A stretch of DNA of 56,078 nucleotides from Clostridium celatum DSM 1785 (GTDB lineage Bacteria; Bacillota; Clostridia; Clostridiales; Clostridiaceae), in the NCBI RefSeq assembly GCF_000320405.1, contig NZ_KB291625.1, positions 1-56,078 on the forward strand, in the 5' to 3' direction. Of the stretch, positions 1 to 8,754 are shown piece by piece. Every line of letters starts with the position of its first letter. The stretch's first letter is position 1. The position numbers and the translations under genes are program-made. The notes under the pieces were generated by a model, which was not told the DNA's origin, searched no databases, and saw only the letters and a program-made list of their open reading frames with translations.

Positions 1-32
1 GACTGATACTAATAGGTCGAGGGCTTGACCAA
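1..32 (+). rRNA. 23S ribosomal RNA, 3' end (partial)
   Basis: The first ~30 bases match the conserved 3' terminus of Firmicute 23S rRNA (gactgatactaataggtcga followed by gggcttgacc). The rest of the gene lies upstream of the window. No 5S rRNA follows; tRNA-Asn begins about 50 bases downstream, so this rrn operon ends 23S - tRNA-Asn. Confidence 0.9.
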
Positions 33-83
33 AATATAAAATAATTCATATGCAATTTTCAGAGAATAAATCTCTTAGAATAA

Positions 84-157
84 TCCGCGATAGCTCAATG
101 GAGGAGCATTCGGCTGTTAACCGATAGGCTGGGGTTCGAGTCCTCTTCGCGGAGCCA
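84..157 (+). tRNA. tRNA-Asn (GTT)
   Basis: This is a complete 74-base cloverleaf. The acceptor stem TCCGCGA/TCGCGGA closes it, the D arm contains AGCTCAATGG, and the anticodon loop CTGTTAA carries GTT. The T loop is TTCGAGT, and discriminator G plus an encoded CCA lie at 154-157. It sits just after the 23S rRNA end and is probably co-transcribed with the rRNA operon. A terminator hairpin follows at once. Confidence 0.96.
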
Positions 158-158
158 T

Positions 159-199
159 ATAAGTTAGAATTACAACTAAGTGATTCTAACTTATTTTTT
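159..199 (+). terminator. intrinsic terminator of the rrn/tRNA-Asn transcript
   Basis: Inverted repeat ATAAGTTAGAAT / ATTCTAACTTAT followed by TTTTTTG, directly after the tRNA. The ~200 bases from here to trkA at 400 are A+T-rich; I see no further gene in them. Confidence 0.85.
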
Positions 200-399
200 G
201 TTATTAATAAAAAATAAATATAAATTTTATATGAGGTTAGTAGATAAAACATAAATTTACTAATCTTTTTTGTTTATTTAAATAAATAATAACTATATTA
301 AATAAAAATAGGTGAAAAAAATAATATTTTATCATATAATTGATTAATGTGACGATTAAATTAATTCAAATATATTATTACTAATGAGGGGTAAAAAAA

Positions 400-1764
400 A
401 TGGAAGTTATAATTATCGGAGCCGGTAAAGTTGGTTATACCTTGGCTAAATATCTTTCGGATGAAGGAGATAATATTACTGTAATTGATAGCAACATTAA
501 TGCATTAAATGCTATTATGGAAAAATTAGATGTAATGGGGCTAAAGGGCAACGGTACTAGTTTAAAAGTTCTTCATGAAGCTGGAATAAAAAAAGCTGAT
601 GTAGTAATTTCAGTTACAAATAGTGATGAAGTTAATATGTTATGCTCATTAACAGCTAAAAAACTAGGAGCAAAATATACAATTGCTAGAGTTAGAGCAC
701 CACAGTACTCTGAAGAAATAATTATGCTAAAGGATGAGTTAGGAATTGACTTAGTTATAAATCCAGAAAAAGAAGCAGCTTTGGAGATAGTAAAATTAAT
801 TAAGTTCCCATCTGTAAGAAGTGTAGATACTTTTGCAAAAGGAATGGTTGATTTAGTTGGATTTACTATACTAGAAAGTGATGGGCTAGATGGAAACGCT
901 ATATGTCAAATAAAAGCTCTTAAGGATTCTATATTAATATCAGGAGTTGAACGAAATGGTATAGTTTATATACCTACTGGGGATTTTATATTACGTAAAG
1001 ATGATAAAATATATGTAATAGGTGAACATAAAAAAATAGAAACTTTCTTTAAAAAGCTAGGAAGATTTCAAGATAAAATAAAAAATCCTTTGATAATAGG
1101 TGGTGGAAGAATAACACATTATTTAGTTAATATAATAGATAAAATAGGTGTTACTCCTAAAATTATTGAATTTAATATAGAAAAATGTAGAGAGTTAAAT
1201 GAATCATTACCTGATGCTATAGTAATTAATGGTGATGGAACTGATCATGAATTACTTTTATCAGAAAACCTAGAGTGTTCAGATGCTTTTATAGCATTAA
1301 CTGGAAGAGATGAAGAGAATATAATAACATCATTATTTGCAATGAATAATAATGTTAAGAATGTAATTACTAAAATTACTAGATTTAATTATAATGTAAT
1401 TGCTAAAAATGTTGGGTTAGATACTATAATAAGTCCTAAAACTATAACTGCTAATAAAATATTAAAATACATAAGATTTTTAAAGGATAGAAATAAGTGT
1501 TCTATTGAAAATGTTTATAAGATATTTGATGAAAAAGCTGAAGCAGTTGAATTATTGGTTAATAATAATGTTAGTTTTTTAAATAAAAAATTAAAAGATG
1601 TAAGCTTAATGAAAGATGTGATTATAGCTACTATAGTTAGAAATGATAAAATAATTATTCCATCTGGAGATGATAAAATAGAATTTGGAGATAGAATAAT
1701 AATAATATCAAAAAAAGATAAAGTTAGTGGCATTAATGATTTAGTTTCTGGAGGATTTAGATAA
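400..1764 (+). CDS. trkA: Trk-type K+ transport regulatory subunit TrkA
   Basis: This is the peripheral NAD(H)-binding subunit that gates a TrkH potassium channel. The 454 residues show the duplicated TrkA_N/TrkA_C (RCK) layout. The first Rossmann nucleotide fold opens with GAGKVG at residues 7-12 and an acidic VIDS at the end of beta 2. A second Rossmann fold starts near residue 228 with PLIIGGGRI. RCK-C domains lie near 145-220 and 370-450. The full length agrees with the two-RCK form. The ATG at 400 follows a GAGGGG ribosome site. The stop overlaps the trkH start by one base (TAATG), so the two are translationally coupled and encode one transporter. Confidence 0.93.
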   Translation: MEVIIIGAGKVGYTLAKYLSDEGDNITVIDSNINALNAIMEKLDVMGLKGNGTSLKVLHEAGIKKADVVISVTNSDEVNMLCSLTAKKLGAKYTIARVRAPQYSEEIIMLKDELGIDLVINPEKEAALEIVKLIKFPSVRSVDTFAKGMVDLVGFTILESDGLDGNAICQIKALKDSILISGVERNGIVYIPTGDFILRKDDKIYVIGEHKKIETFFKKLGRFQDKIKNPLIIGGGRITHYLVNIIDKIGVTPKIIEFNIEKCRELNESLPDAIVINGDGTDHELLLSENLECSDAFIALTGRDEENIITSLFAMNNNVKNVITKITRFNYNVIAKNVGLDTIISPKTITANKILKYIRFLKDRNKCSIENVYKIFDEKAEAVELLVNNNVSFLNKKLKDVSLMKDVIIATIVRNDKIIIPSGDDKIEFGDRIIIISKKDKVSGINDLVSGGFR

Positions 1765-3212
1765 TGAATTTTCCAGTTATATTGAATATATTAGGCCACG
1801 TAATAAAGTATGAATTATTGTTATTATTAATACCATATTTTGTAGCAATTTATTATGGTCAAGGAGATGCAAGTGCATTTTTATATACGATATTATTAAT
1901 GATTCCTATATCTTTAATTTTAACTAAAATAAAATCTAAAAGAAAAGAAATATATGCTAAGGAAGGTTTTTTAACAGTTGGATTAGCATGGATAGTAATT
2001 TCTATATTTGGAGCATTACCATTTATTTTTAGTGGAGCAATTCCATCTTTTATAGATGCATTTTTTGAGACAGCATCAGGATTTACAACAACAGGTGCAT
2101 CTATATTAACAGAAATACAATCATTACCTAAGGGAATATTATTTTGGAGAAGTTTTACCCATTGGGTTGGAGGTATGGGATTTTTAATATTTATTTTAGC
2201 TCTAATGCCTTCTTTTGGTGGAAATACTATACATTTATTAAAGGCTGAAAGCCCAGGACCAACTCCAGGAAAAATAGTTCCTAAAATTAATCAAACAGCA
2301 AAAATATTATATGCAATTTATTTTGTATTGACTTTAATTGAAACTGGCTTTTTAAAGATTGCTGGTATGTCATGGTATGACTCTATAATTCATGCTTTAG
2401 GAACTGCTGGTACAGGTGGGTTTTCTAATATGAATGCAAGTGTTGCTGCTTTTAATAATCCTGCTGTAGAATGGATTATTACTGTATTCATGCTTTTATT
2501 TGGAGTAAATTTTGTTTTATACTTTCAAATTATAAGAGGAAATATAAAATCATTCTTTAAAAGCGAAGAATTAAAGTGGTATATAATTGCGGTAATGGCT
2601 TCAATAGCAATTATAACAGTGAATATAATACCATTTAATACAGGAGATGTAGTAAAATCTATAAGAGATTCATCTTTCCAAGTAGCATCCATAGTAACCA
2701 CTACAGGATATGCAACAGCTGATTTTAATTTATGGCCAACACTTAGTAAAATGATTTTAGTTATGCTTATGTTTATGGGAGCAATGGCTGGTTCTACAGG
2801 TGGAGGTATTAAAACTGTAAGAATAGTAATAGTTTTTAAAGCAATAAGAAGAGAAATAGATAAAATATTACATCCTAGAAGAGTTAAGAGTGTAAAAATT
2901 GATGGAAATGTAGTAGAAGAAGAAACTATATCAGGTGTATTTTTATTTATATTTGCATATATAATCATAGCGCTTATAGCTATATTTATAGTATCTTTTG
3001 ATAATTTTGATGTTACAACAACTGTTACATCAGTAATAGCTACACTAAGTAATATAGGTCCAGGACTTGAAATGGTAGGTCCTACAGGAAATTTTGCAGC
3101 ATTTTCAGGATTAAGTAAGATAGTATTATCTTTCTGTATGCTTGCAGGTAGACTTGAGATATATCCAATGCTTATATTGTTTAGTCCATCATTATGGAAA
3201 AAGAAATACTAA
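1764..3212 (+). CDS. trkH: Trk-type K+ channel subunit TrkH
   Basis: This 482-residue membrane protein has many hydrophobic helices and the four pore repeats of the SKT superfamily. Filter-like segments are visible: TTTGAS near residue 112, GTAGTGGFS near 214, TTTGYAT near 314 and SNIGPG near 430. It conducts K+ across the cytoplasmic membrane with TrkA as its cytosolic regulator. Length and topology are normal for TrkH/KtrB. Translation is coupled to trkA by the TAATG overlap, and a strong terminator follows at 3238. Whether K+ uptake is coupled to H+ or Na+ cannot be told from the sequence. Confidence 0.93.
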   Translation: MNFPVILNILGHVIKYELLLLLIPYFVAIYYGQGDASAFLYTILLMIPISLILTKIKSKRKEIYAKEGFLTVGLAWIVISIFGALPFIFSGAIPSFIDAFFETASGFTTTGASILTEIQSLPKGILFWRSFTHWVGGMGFLIFILALMPSFGGNTIHLLKAESPGPTPGKIVPKINQTAKILYAIYFVLTLIETGFLKIAGMSWYDSIIHALGTAGTGGFSNMNASVAAFNNPAVEWIITVFMLLFGVNFVLYFQIIRGNIKSFFKSEELKWYIIAVMASIAIITVNIIPFNTGDVVKSIRDSSFQVASIVTTTGYATADFNLWPTLSKMILVMLMFMGAMAGSTGGGIKTVRIVIVFKAIRREIDKILHPRRVKSVKIDGNVVEEETISGVFLFIFAYIIIALIAIFIVSFDNFDVTTTVTSVIATLSNIGPGLEMVGPTGNFAAFSGLSKIVLSFCMLAGRLEIYPMLILFSPSLWKKKY

Positions 3213-3237
3213 TATAAAAAATGATAGTTTATATAGA

Positions 3238-3278
3238 ATAAGAGATACTAAATTATAATAGTATCTCTTATTTTTTTA
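3238..3278 (+). terminator. terminator after trkH
   Basis: Perfect 11-bp stem ATAAGAGATAC / GTATCTCTTAT with a 12-base loop, followed by TTTTTTATT. It ends the trkAH transcript. Confidence 0.88.
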
Positions 3279-3373
3279 TTAAAAATCATAAGATATAAAT
3301 TTATAGTAAATAATAGGATTTATGGTATATAATTAATAATATATAATTCATTATATAAAAGGAGGAGTGGCAT

Positions 3374-4753
3374 ATGTTATCTCGTGAAGTAGCACAAAGG
3401 GTGCTTGGAAGATGTTTAATAACTGGTGGAGATTTTGCTGAAATTTTTGAAGAAGATACTATAGATAATTCAATAAGTATACTAAATGGTAAGGTAGAAA
3501 ATTCTGTAGGAGGAAGAGCTTACGGAATAGGTATAAGAATATTTAAAGGCTTGAAGAGCGTTTATGCATATACAAACAATAATAGTTTAACATCACTTTT
3601 AAATGTTGCCCAAAAAGCAGCATTAGCATTAGGTGAATTAAAGGAAGATAAAATGATAGTTTTAAATGAAAGAGAGACTATAAGCTTTAATCCTATAATA
3701 ATTACTCCATCAACAGTAGAGTTAAATAAAAAAATTGGCGTGATGAAGGTTGCATATAATGCTGCTAAAAATTATCATAGTGAAATAGCTCAAGTTGGAG
3801 TAGGATACCTAGATAAAGACCAACATGTTTTAATTGCAAACACAGAAGGATTGTATACAGAAGACAGAAGAGTCAGAACTAGATTGACTGTAAATGCAAT
3901 TGCATCAGCAAATGGGGAAAATCAAACAGGAACTGAGGGGCCTGGTAGACATATGGGATTTGAAATGTTTAAAGAAATAGATCCAGAGTATTATGGTAGA
4001 GAGGCTGCTAAACAAGCTTATACAATGCTACATGCAAAGAATTGTCCTGCAGGAAGAATGACTGTTGCTATAGATAACGGATTTGGAGGTGTTATATTCC
4101 ATGAGGCATGTGGACATTCTTTAGAAGCTACATCTGTTGCAAAGGGCAATTCAGTGTTTACAGGAATGCTTGGAAAGCAAATAGCATCTACAAAAGTTAC
4201 TGCTATTGATGATGGGACAATTCCAAATGCATGGGGATCATTAAATATTGATGATGAAGGAAATAAAACTCAGAAGAATGTACTTATTGAAAATGGAATA
4301 TTAAAATCATATATGATTGATAAATTAAATGGGCGTAGAATGGGTATGGCGCCAACAGGAAGTGGTAGAAGACAAAGTTATAAATTTGCACCAACTTCTA
4401 GAATGACTAATACTTATATAGCTAATGGTGATGATAATCCAGAAGATATAATTAAGTCAATTAGTGATGGATTATATGCTAAAAAGATGGGCGGGGGTTC
4501 TGTAAATCCTGTAACAGGAGAATTTAACTTTGCTGTATCTGAAGGATATTTAGTTAAAAATGGGGTTATACAAGAGCCTGTTAGAGGAGCTAGCTTAATT
4601 GGAAAAGGTAGCGAAATATTAATGGATATTGATATGGTTGGTAATAATATGACTCAAGGTCAAGGTATGTGTGGTTCAGTATCAGGAAGTATTGCAGCAA
4701 ACGTAGGTCAACCAATGATTAGAGTTAGAGAAATAACAGTTGGTGGAAGATAG
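3374..4753 (+). CDS. tldD: metalloprotease TldD/PmbA family, TldD subunit
   Basis: This is the catalytic half of the TldD-TldE heterodimeric zinc protease, which in Enterobacteria trims peptides and matures microcin B17. The zinc motif HEACGH lies at residues 243-248. The family's glycine-rich C-terminal half includes GSGRRQSYKFAPTSRM. The 459 residues are normal length. A GGAGGAG ribosome site precedes the ATG at 3374. The partner gene tldE follows after 12 bases, so both are one operon. The substrate in clostridia is unknown, and no peptide precursor gene is visible nearby. Confidence 0.92.
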   Translation: MLSREVAQRVLGRCLITGGDFAEIFEEDTIDNSISILNGKVENSVGGRAYGIGIRIFKGLKSVYAYTNNNSLTSLLNVAQKAALALGELKEDKMIVLNERETISFNPIIITPSTVELNKKIGVMKVAYNAAKNYHSEIAQVGVGYLDKDQHVLIANTEGLYTEDRRVRTRLTVNAIASANGENQTGTEGPGRHMGFEMFKEIDPEYYGREAAKQAYTMLHAKNCPAGRMTVAIDNGFGGVIFHEACGHSLEATSVAKGNSVFTGMLGKQIASTKVTAIDDGTIPNAWGSLNIDDEGNKTQKNVLIENGILKSYMIDKLNGRRMGMAPTGSGRRQSYKFAPTSRMTNTYIANGDDNPEDIIKSISDGLYAKKMGGGSVNPVTGEFNFAVSEGYLVKNGVIQEPVRGASLIGKGSEILMDIDMVGNNMTQGQGMCGSVSGSIAANVGQPMIRVREITVGGR

Positions 4754-4765
4754 GAGGGGATATAT

Positions 4766-6118
4766 ATGGAATTAGATGTATTTGTTAAGTCTCTATTTAA
4801 AAAGGCTAAAGAAGCAGGATTTTCTGAATATGAGGTTTACTATGTAGATAAAGAAAGCCTAAGTATAAGTGTATATAAGGGTGAAGTTGAAAAATATAAT
4901 TTAAATAACTCATATGGTTTATCTTTTAGAGCAAAGCTTGGAGATAAAATAGGATATTCTTATACAGAAATATTAGATGAAGCTGCTATAGAAATGCTTG
5001 TAAATAGAGCTAAGGAAAATGTTTTAGCTATTGAAAGTGAAGATGTTCAGTTTATTTATGAAGGAGATAAAGAATATAAGGATATTAGTACGTATTCTGA
5101 TGCCTTAGAAAATTTACCAGCAGATAAATTAATTAAAATTGCATTAGACATGGAAAATGAAGCTAAAAATTATTGTGATAAGGTTGAAAGTTTTAGTGGG
5201 TGTGCAGTTTCTTATAGCTCAGGTAAGTATGGAATTATTAACTCAAAAGGATTAAATTTACACAACAAATCTAATATATTAACAGCATATGTTGTTCCTG
5301 TAATTAAAGAAGGAAATAACATGATTGATGGATTTGGGTATGTTGTTGCAAAATCATTAGATGAAGTTGATGCTAAGAAAATAGCAAAAATGGGAGTTGA
5401 TGAAGCTTTAAGTAAAATAGGAGCGACTTCTGTTAAATCAGGAAACTATAAGGTAATAATAAATAATGAAGCAATGGTTTCTCTTTTATCAACTTTTGCA
5501 GGAATATTTAGTGCAGATGCAGTACAAAAAGGATTAAGTCTTTTAAAAGGTAAAGAAGGAGAAGTTATTGCAGCAAATAATGTTAATTTAGTTGATGATC
5601 CACATTTAGTAGATGGATTAGCATCTGTTGCATTTGATGATGAAGGTGTTGCAACTAATAAAACTTACTTAATAAAAGAAGGAACTTTAGAAAGCTTACT
5701 TCACAATTTAAAGACTGCTAATAAGGCTGGAGTTAAATCAACTGGAAATGGATTTAAAAATTCATATGCATCACCAATATCAGTAAGTCCTACTAATTTT
5801 TATATTGAGCCAGGTTCTAAAAATATAGAAGAATTAATTAATTTAGTGGGAAATGGGTTAATGATAACTGATTTTGCAGGATTACACTCTGGAGCAAACT
5901 CAATAACAGGAGATTTTTCATTAGCGGCAAAAGGTTTTTATATAGAAAATGGAATTAAAGTTCATCCAGTAGAGCAAATAACAGTAGCAGGAAATTTCTT
6001 TAATTTATTAAAAGATATTAAGGAAATAGGAAGTGATTTAAAATTCCCTATGAGTAGTGTAGGAAGCCCTAGTATTGTGATACGAGAGCTTTCTGTTGCT
6101 GGAGAGGGGTCTAATTAA
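4766..6118 (+). CDS. tldE: metalloprotease TldD/PmbA family, TldE (PmbA) subunit
   Basis: This 450-residue protein is related to TldD but lacks the HExxxH zinc motif, as expected for the non-catalytic TldE/PmbA half of the heterodimer. Its C-terminal half has the family pattern STGNGFKNSYASPISVSPTN, and ends in SSVGSPSIVIRELSVAG. It lies 12 bases after tldD, and its stop overlaps the next start (TAATG), so tldD, tldE and the flavoprotein gene form one translation unit. The role as partner of TldD is inferred from family and context. Confidence 0.9.
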   Translation: MELDVFVKSLFKKAKEAGFSEYEVYYVDKESLSISVYKGEVEKYNLNNSYGLSFRAKLGDKIGYSYTEILDEAAIEMLVNRAKENVLAIESEDVQFIYEGDKEYKDISTYSDALENLPADKLIKIALDMENEAKNYCDKVESFSGCAVSYSSGKYGIINSKGLNLHNKSNILTAYVVPVIKEGNNMIDGFGYVVAKSLDEVDAKKIAKMGVDEALSKIGATSVKSGNYKVIINNEAMVSLLSTFAGIFSADAVQKGLSLLKGKEGEVIAANNVNLVDDPHLVDGLASVAFDDEGVATNKTYLIKEGTLESLLHNLKTANKAGVKSTGNGFKNSYASPISVSPTNFYIEPGSKNIEELINLVGNGLMITDFAGLHSGANSITGDFSLAAKGFYIENGIKVHPVEQITVAGNFFNLLKDIKEIGSDLKFPMSSVGSPSIVIRELSVAGEGSN

Positions 6119-7062
6119 TGGATAAATATGATTTAGTTGTAATTGGTTCAGGAGCATCGGGATTATCAGCAGCAGTTTCAGCTTTAAAGTCTGGAATTAA
6201 AAATGTTTTAATTTTGGAGAAAGAAGATGTCCTTGGCGGAAATCTAAATTTATTTATTAATAATGGCTTTGGAGAATATTACTTAAATGAAACTGTAACA
6301 GGTCCGGAACTTGGAAGTATATTAATCGAGAATTTTATTAGTTTAGGCGGTAAAGTTAAGATTAATACGAAAGTCTTAGAGGTAAATAGGGATAAGGTAA
6401 TTACTTATGTTAATCCAAGTGAGGGAATTAAATCAATTGAAGCAGAGTCTATAGTTTTAGCTGCTGGTTGTAGAGAAAAATATACAGGAAATATTATAGT
6501 TCCAGTTGATAAATTTACAGGAATATTTACAACAGCTTCAGCACATAGATTAATTAATCTTACTGGATATTTACCAGGCAAAGAAGTTGTTATATGTGGA
6601 AATGACATATGGACACTTATATTAGCAAGAAGATTAGTAATTGAGGGCGCTAATATAAGAGGATTAATAACTGAAAGAAAGTGCTTTAATAGGGATGAAT
6701 TAGATATTATTAATGGATTTAATATTCCAATAGTATATCAAAGTGAAGTAGTTGAAGTTGATGGTGAAGAGAGAGTCAACTTAGTTAAAGTAAATAATTT
6801 TGAAAAAAATGAAATAAGCACAATAGAATGTGACTCCTTAGTATTATCCATAGGATATTTGCCAGAAGTAGATTTCTTAAGAAAAATGAGTATTATGATG
6901 GATGGAGAAATGATTAATACTACAAATAGTGAAACTTCAGTTCAAGGGATATTTGTTTGTGGAACTATGGAGAATGGAATTGAATCATTATTTAATAGTG
7001 GAGAAAGTGGACTTAAGGTAGGGAAGATAGCTGCTGATTATTTAAATAAGGTTAAATATTAA
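6118..7062 (+). CDS. FAD-dependent pyridine nucleotide-disulphide-type oxidoreductase
   Basis: This 314-residue protein has an N-terminal FAD-binding dinucleotide fold: DLVVIGSGASGLSAA at residues 5-19, with an acidic end of beta 2 at LILEKE. A second nucleotide fold starts near residue 155 (KEVVICGNDIW). The late FAD motif GIFVCGTMENG lies near 277. No CxxC redox-active pair is apparent. The layout resembles the small NAD(P)/FAD oxidoreductases linked to glycerol-3-phosphate dehydrogenase (GlpA-associated), but no glp genes are here. It overlaps tldE by one base, so it is the third gene of that operon. The substrate is unknown. Confidence 0.75.
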   Translation: MDKYDLVVIGSGASGLSAAVSALKSGIKNVLILEKEDVLGGNLNLFINNGFGEYYLNETVTGPELGSILIENFISLGGKVKINTKVLEVNRDKVITYVNPSEGIKSIEAESIVLAAGCREKYTGNIIVPVDKFTGIFTTASAHRLINLTGYLPGKEVVICGNDIWTLILARRLVIEGANIRGLITERKCFNRDELDIINGFNIPIVYQSEVVEVDGEERVNLVKVNNFEKNEISTIECDSLVLSIGYLPEVDFLRKMSIMMDGEMINTTNSETSVQGIFVCGTMENGIESLFNSGESGLKVGKIAADYLNKVKY

Positions 7063-7093
7063 ATGTTTTAAATTATAAGAAGTGAATTAATAT

Positions 7094-7143
7094 AGGGAGT
7101 AAGATGCTATTTATTTAATAGATTAGATAGTAAATTACTCCCT
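7094..7143. terminator. bidirectional terminator between convergent operons
   Basis: Stem AGGGAGTAA / TTACTCCCT with a 32-base A+T-rich loop, between the flavoprotein gene (+) and the SGNH hydrolase (-). The long loop makes it weaker than usual. Confidence 0.55.
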
Positions 7144-7187
7144 TTAATTAAAGAATAATATTTTTAATAAATAAAAATATTTTAATA

Positions 7188-7760
7188 TTACATTAATATT
7201 AAATTTTCAGATTCCTTAAATAATATATCCTGTCCTTTAGGGGAAAAATGAATTCCATCTGAATAAATTTCTAGTTTATTTTTAGAACTTAAAATAGCAC
7301 TGTAGAAATCTAAGTATGGTAATGAATATTTAGTGCAAAGAGCAATAAGATTAATTCTTAGCTGTGATAAATTTTTTTTACAATATTCATAAGTATCACA
7401 TTTCATAAAAAGTTCATTTGCAACTTCAGGTATTATAGTTGGGGGAATACCTATTATTACAGAAATATTATTACATAAAGAATCCTTTATCATTAATTCA
7501 ATATTAGAAATTATAGAATCTATGGATCTATTGGAAAGAAGATCATTAGTTCCACCCATTATAAATAATTTATTAGGATTTAAATCTAATACATCTTCCT
7601 GAAATCTAAAAAGCATATCTGTTGTAGTACTACCATTAACTCCTTTATTATAAATACATAAGTTATATTTTTGTTTTAATTTATTTACCCAATTTTCCTT
7701 GGGTTTTACACCATAACCAAAGGTTAAACTATCACCTAAAAATACGTAAGTATCATTCAT
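7188..7760 (-). CDS. SGNH/GDSL-family hydrolase (esterase or acyl hydrolase)
   Basis: All four SGNH blocks are visible in 190 residues: FLGDSLTFGYG (Ser11), the block II glycine in KGVNGST (near 43), GGTNDLL (Asn72) and DGIHFSPKG (Asp168, His171). No signal peptide or membrane segment is seen, so a cytosolic enzyme is likely. The family includes lysophospholipases, thioesterases and carbohydrate acetyl-esterases, and the substrate cannot be chosen here. It lies 14 bases downstream of the RusA-like gene on the same strand and is probably co-transcribed with it, though no shared function is obvious. Confidence 0.85.
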   Translation of the reverse strand: MNDTYVFLGDSLTFGYGVKPKENWVNKLKQKYNLCIYNKGVNGSTTTDMLFRFQEDVLDLNPNKLFIMGGTNDLLSNRSIDSIISNIELMIKDSLCNNISVIIGIPPTIIPEVANELFMKCDTYEYCKKNLSQLRINLIALCTKYSLPYLDFYSAILSSKNKLEIYSDGIHFSPKGQDILFKESENLILM

Positions 7761-7774
7761 ATAATTTTCTCCTT

Positions 7775-8419
7775 TTAAAAAAGTTTATTAAAACAAGATT
7801 TACAAATTAATGTTTTGCCTTTATCGGCAGTTATAAAATTATTATCTTTTAATAAACTATTACATATTGAACATTTATTTTGGGTACTTAAGTTATTAGT
7901 AGAAGTTAAAGTTTTATTAGAATTGGTTTTTATTATTTCTTTATTTTTAGCAGTTGATTTTTTTAATGATGAATATAATCTTTGTTCATCCTTAACTTCT
8001 TTTTCATTTATAGAATAAGAAATAGAATATGAACTTTCTCCAAAGAGCTCCAATTCAAATCTTGGATTTTCTTTATCATAAAATTCCTCTACTATGATTC
8101 TTCTAATTTGAGCATCATTAACGATTAAACCACTTTTTTCAATACCATCAAAAATACTTTTGGTTATATTTGCAGTATCTGGGTGACGTTTTTCACTTTT
8201 ATAATAAACCTTAAGTATGGCAATAAGTGATTCTTCTAAAATCACATCAGGATTTTGACTTCTAGCATAATAAGCTATTTCTTCCTCATAAAGCGCATAT
8301 TTATCATGAGATTTTCCAGTATTATAAGGCAATATGGCTCTACCATCTTTATTATGTAATTTAAAATTTGATTTAGTTATAGGTGACCCTAAAACTATTA
8401 CTTTCGCATAATCTTTCAT
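7775..8419 (-). CDS. RusA-family Holliday junction resolvase-like nuclease with C-terminal zinc ribbon
   Basis: Residues 1-125 fit RusA. They hold the Asp pattern RHPDTANITKSIFDGI (Asp81, Asp91) and LIVNDAQI (Asp102), matching the acidic residues with which RusA binds metal and cuts Holliday junctions. A lysine/serine/asparagine-rich linker (about 145-180) follows. A C-terminal zinc ribbon has CSIC (183, 186) and CKSC (206, 209). The 214 residues exceed the ~120 of phage RusA. RusA is usually phage-borne, yet no other phage gene is near. It is likely the first gene of a two-gene minus-strand operon with the SGNH hydrolase. Activity on branched DNA is inferred. Confidence 0.8.
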   Translation of the reverse strand: MKDYAKVIVLGSPITKSNFKLHNKDGRAILPYNTGKSHDKYALYEEEIAYYARSQNPDVILEESLIAILKVYYKSEKRHPDTANITKSIFDGIEKSGLIVNDAQIRRIIVEEFYDKENPRFELELFGESSYSISYSINEKEVKDEQRLYSSLKKSTAKNKEIIKTNSNKTLTSTNNLSTQNKCSICNSLLKDNNFITADKGKTLICKSCFNKLF

Positions 8420-8684
8420 AAATTTCTCCTGAAAATTTTATTAAAATATAAAAATAGATATAAATAAGATTGAAATTATTAAATAATTATTAATATACTT
8501 AAAAAAATATAAAATATAGTAAAAAATAATGAATAAAGTCTATTAAAGGTATATAATACACATAGTATATTAATAATTATATTGTAATACTTATTAATTA
8601 TAGTATTAGTTGATTGTAATAATTATAAATTGTCAATTATATAAGTAAACTATACAGTAGCATATTGATATAAACAAGCAGTAA
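8420..8684. other. A+T-rich intergenic region without a gene
   Basis: This holds the divergent upstream regions of the RusA-like gene (-) and tsaD (+). It is extremely A+T-rich. I see no open frame with a ribosome site, no RNA gene and no convincing repeat, apart from the tsaD promoter that begins at 8685. Confidence 0.5.
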
Positions 8685-8713
8685 TTGATTATGATTTATT
8701 ATTAAGATATAAT
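8685..8713 (+). promoter_or_regulatory. sigma-A-type promoter of tsaD
   Basis: TTGATT at 8685-8690, 17-bp spacer, TATAAT at 8708-8713; the tsaD ATG is 41 bases beyond. Confidence 0.65.
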
Positions 8714-8754
8714 ACAAATTGTTGTTAGAGACTATAAAAAAGAGGTAAAAATAA

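Noticed and set aside
2525..2968. Long minus-strand frame opposite trkH
   Set aside because: It is antisense to a well-supported membrane protein, has no ribosome site and reflects the codon bias of trkH.
7775..8419. Prophage or integrated element around the RusA-like gene
   Set aside because: No integrase, repressor, structural phage gene or attachment repeat is near; flanking genes are core chromosomal genes.
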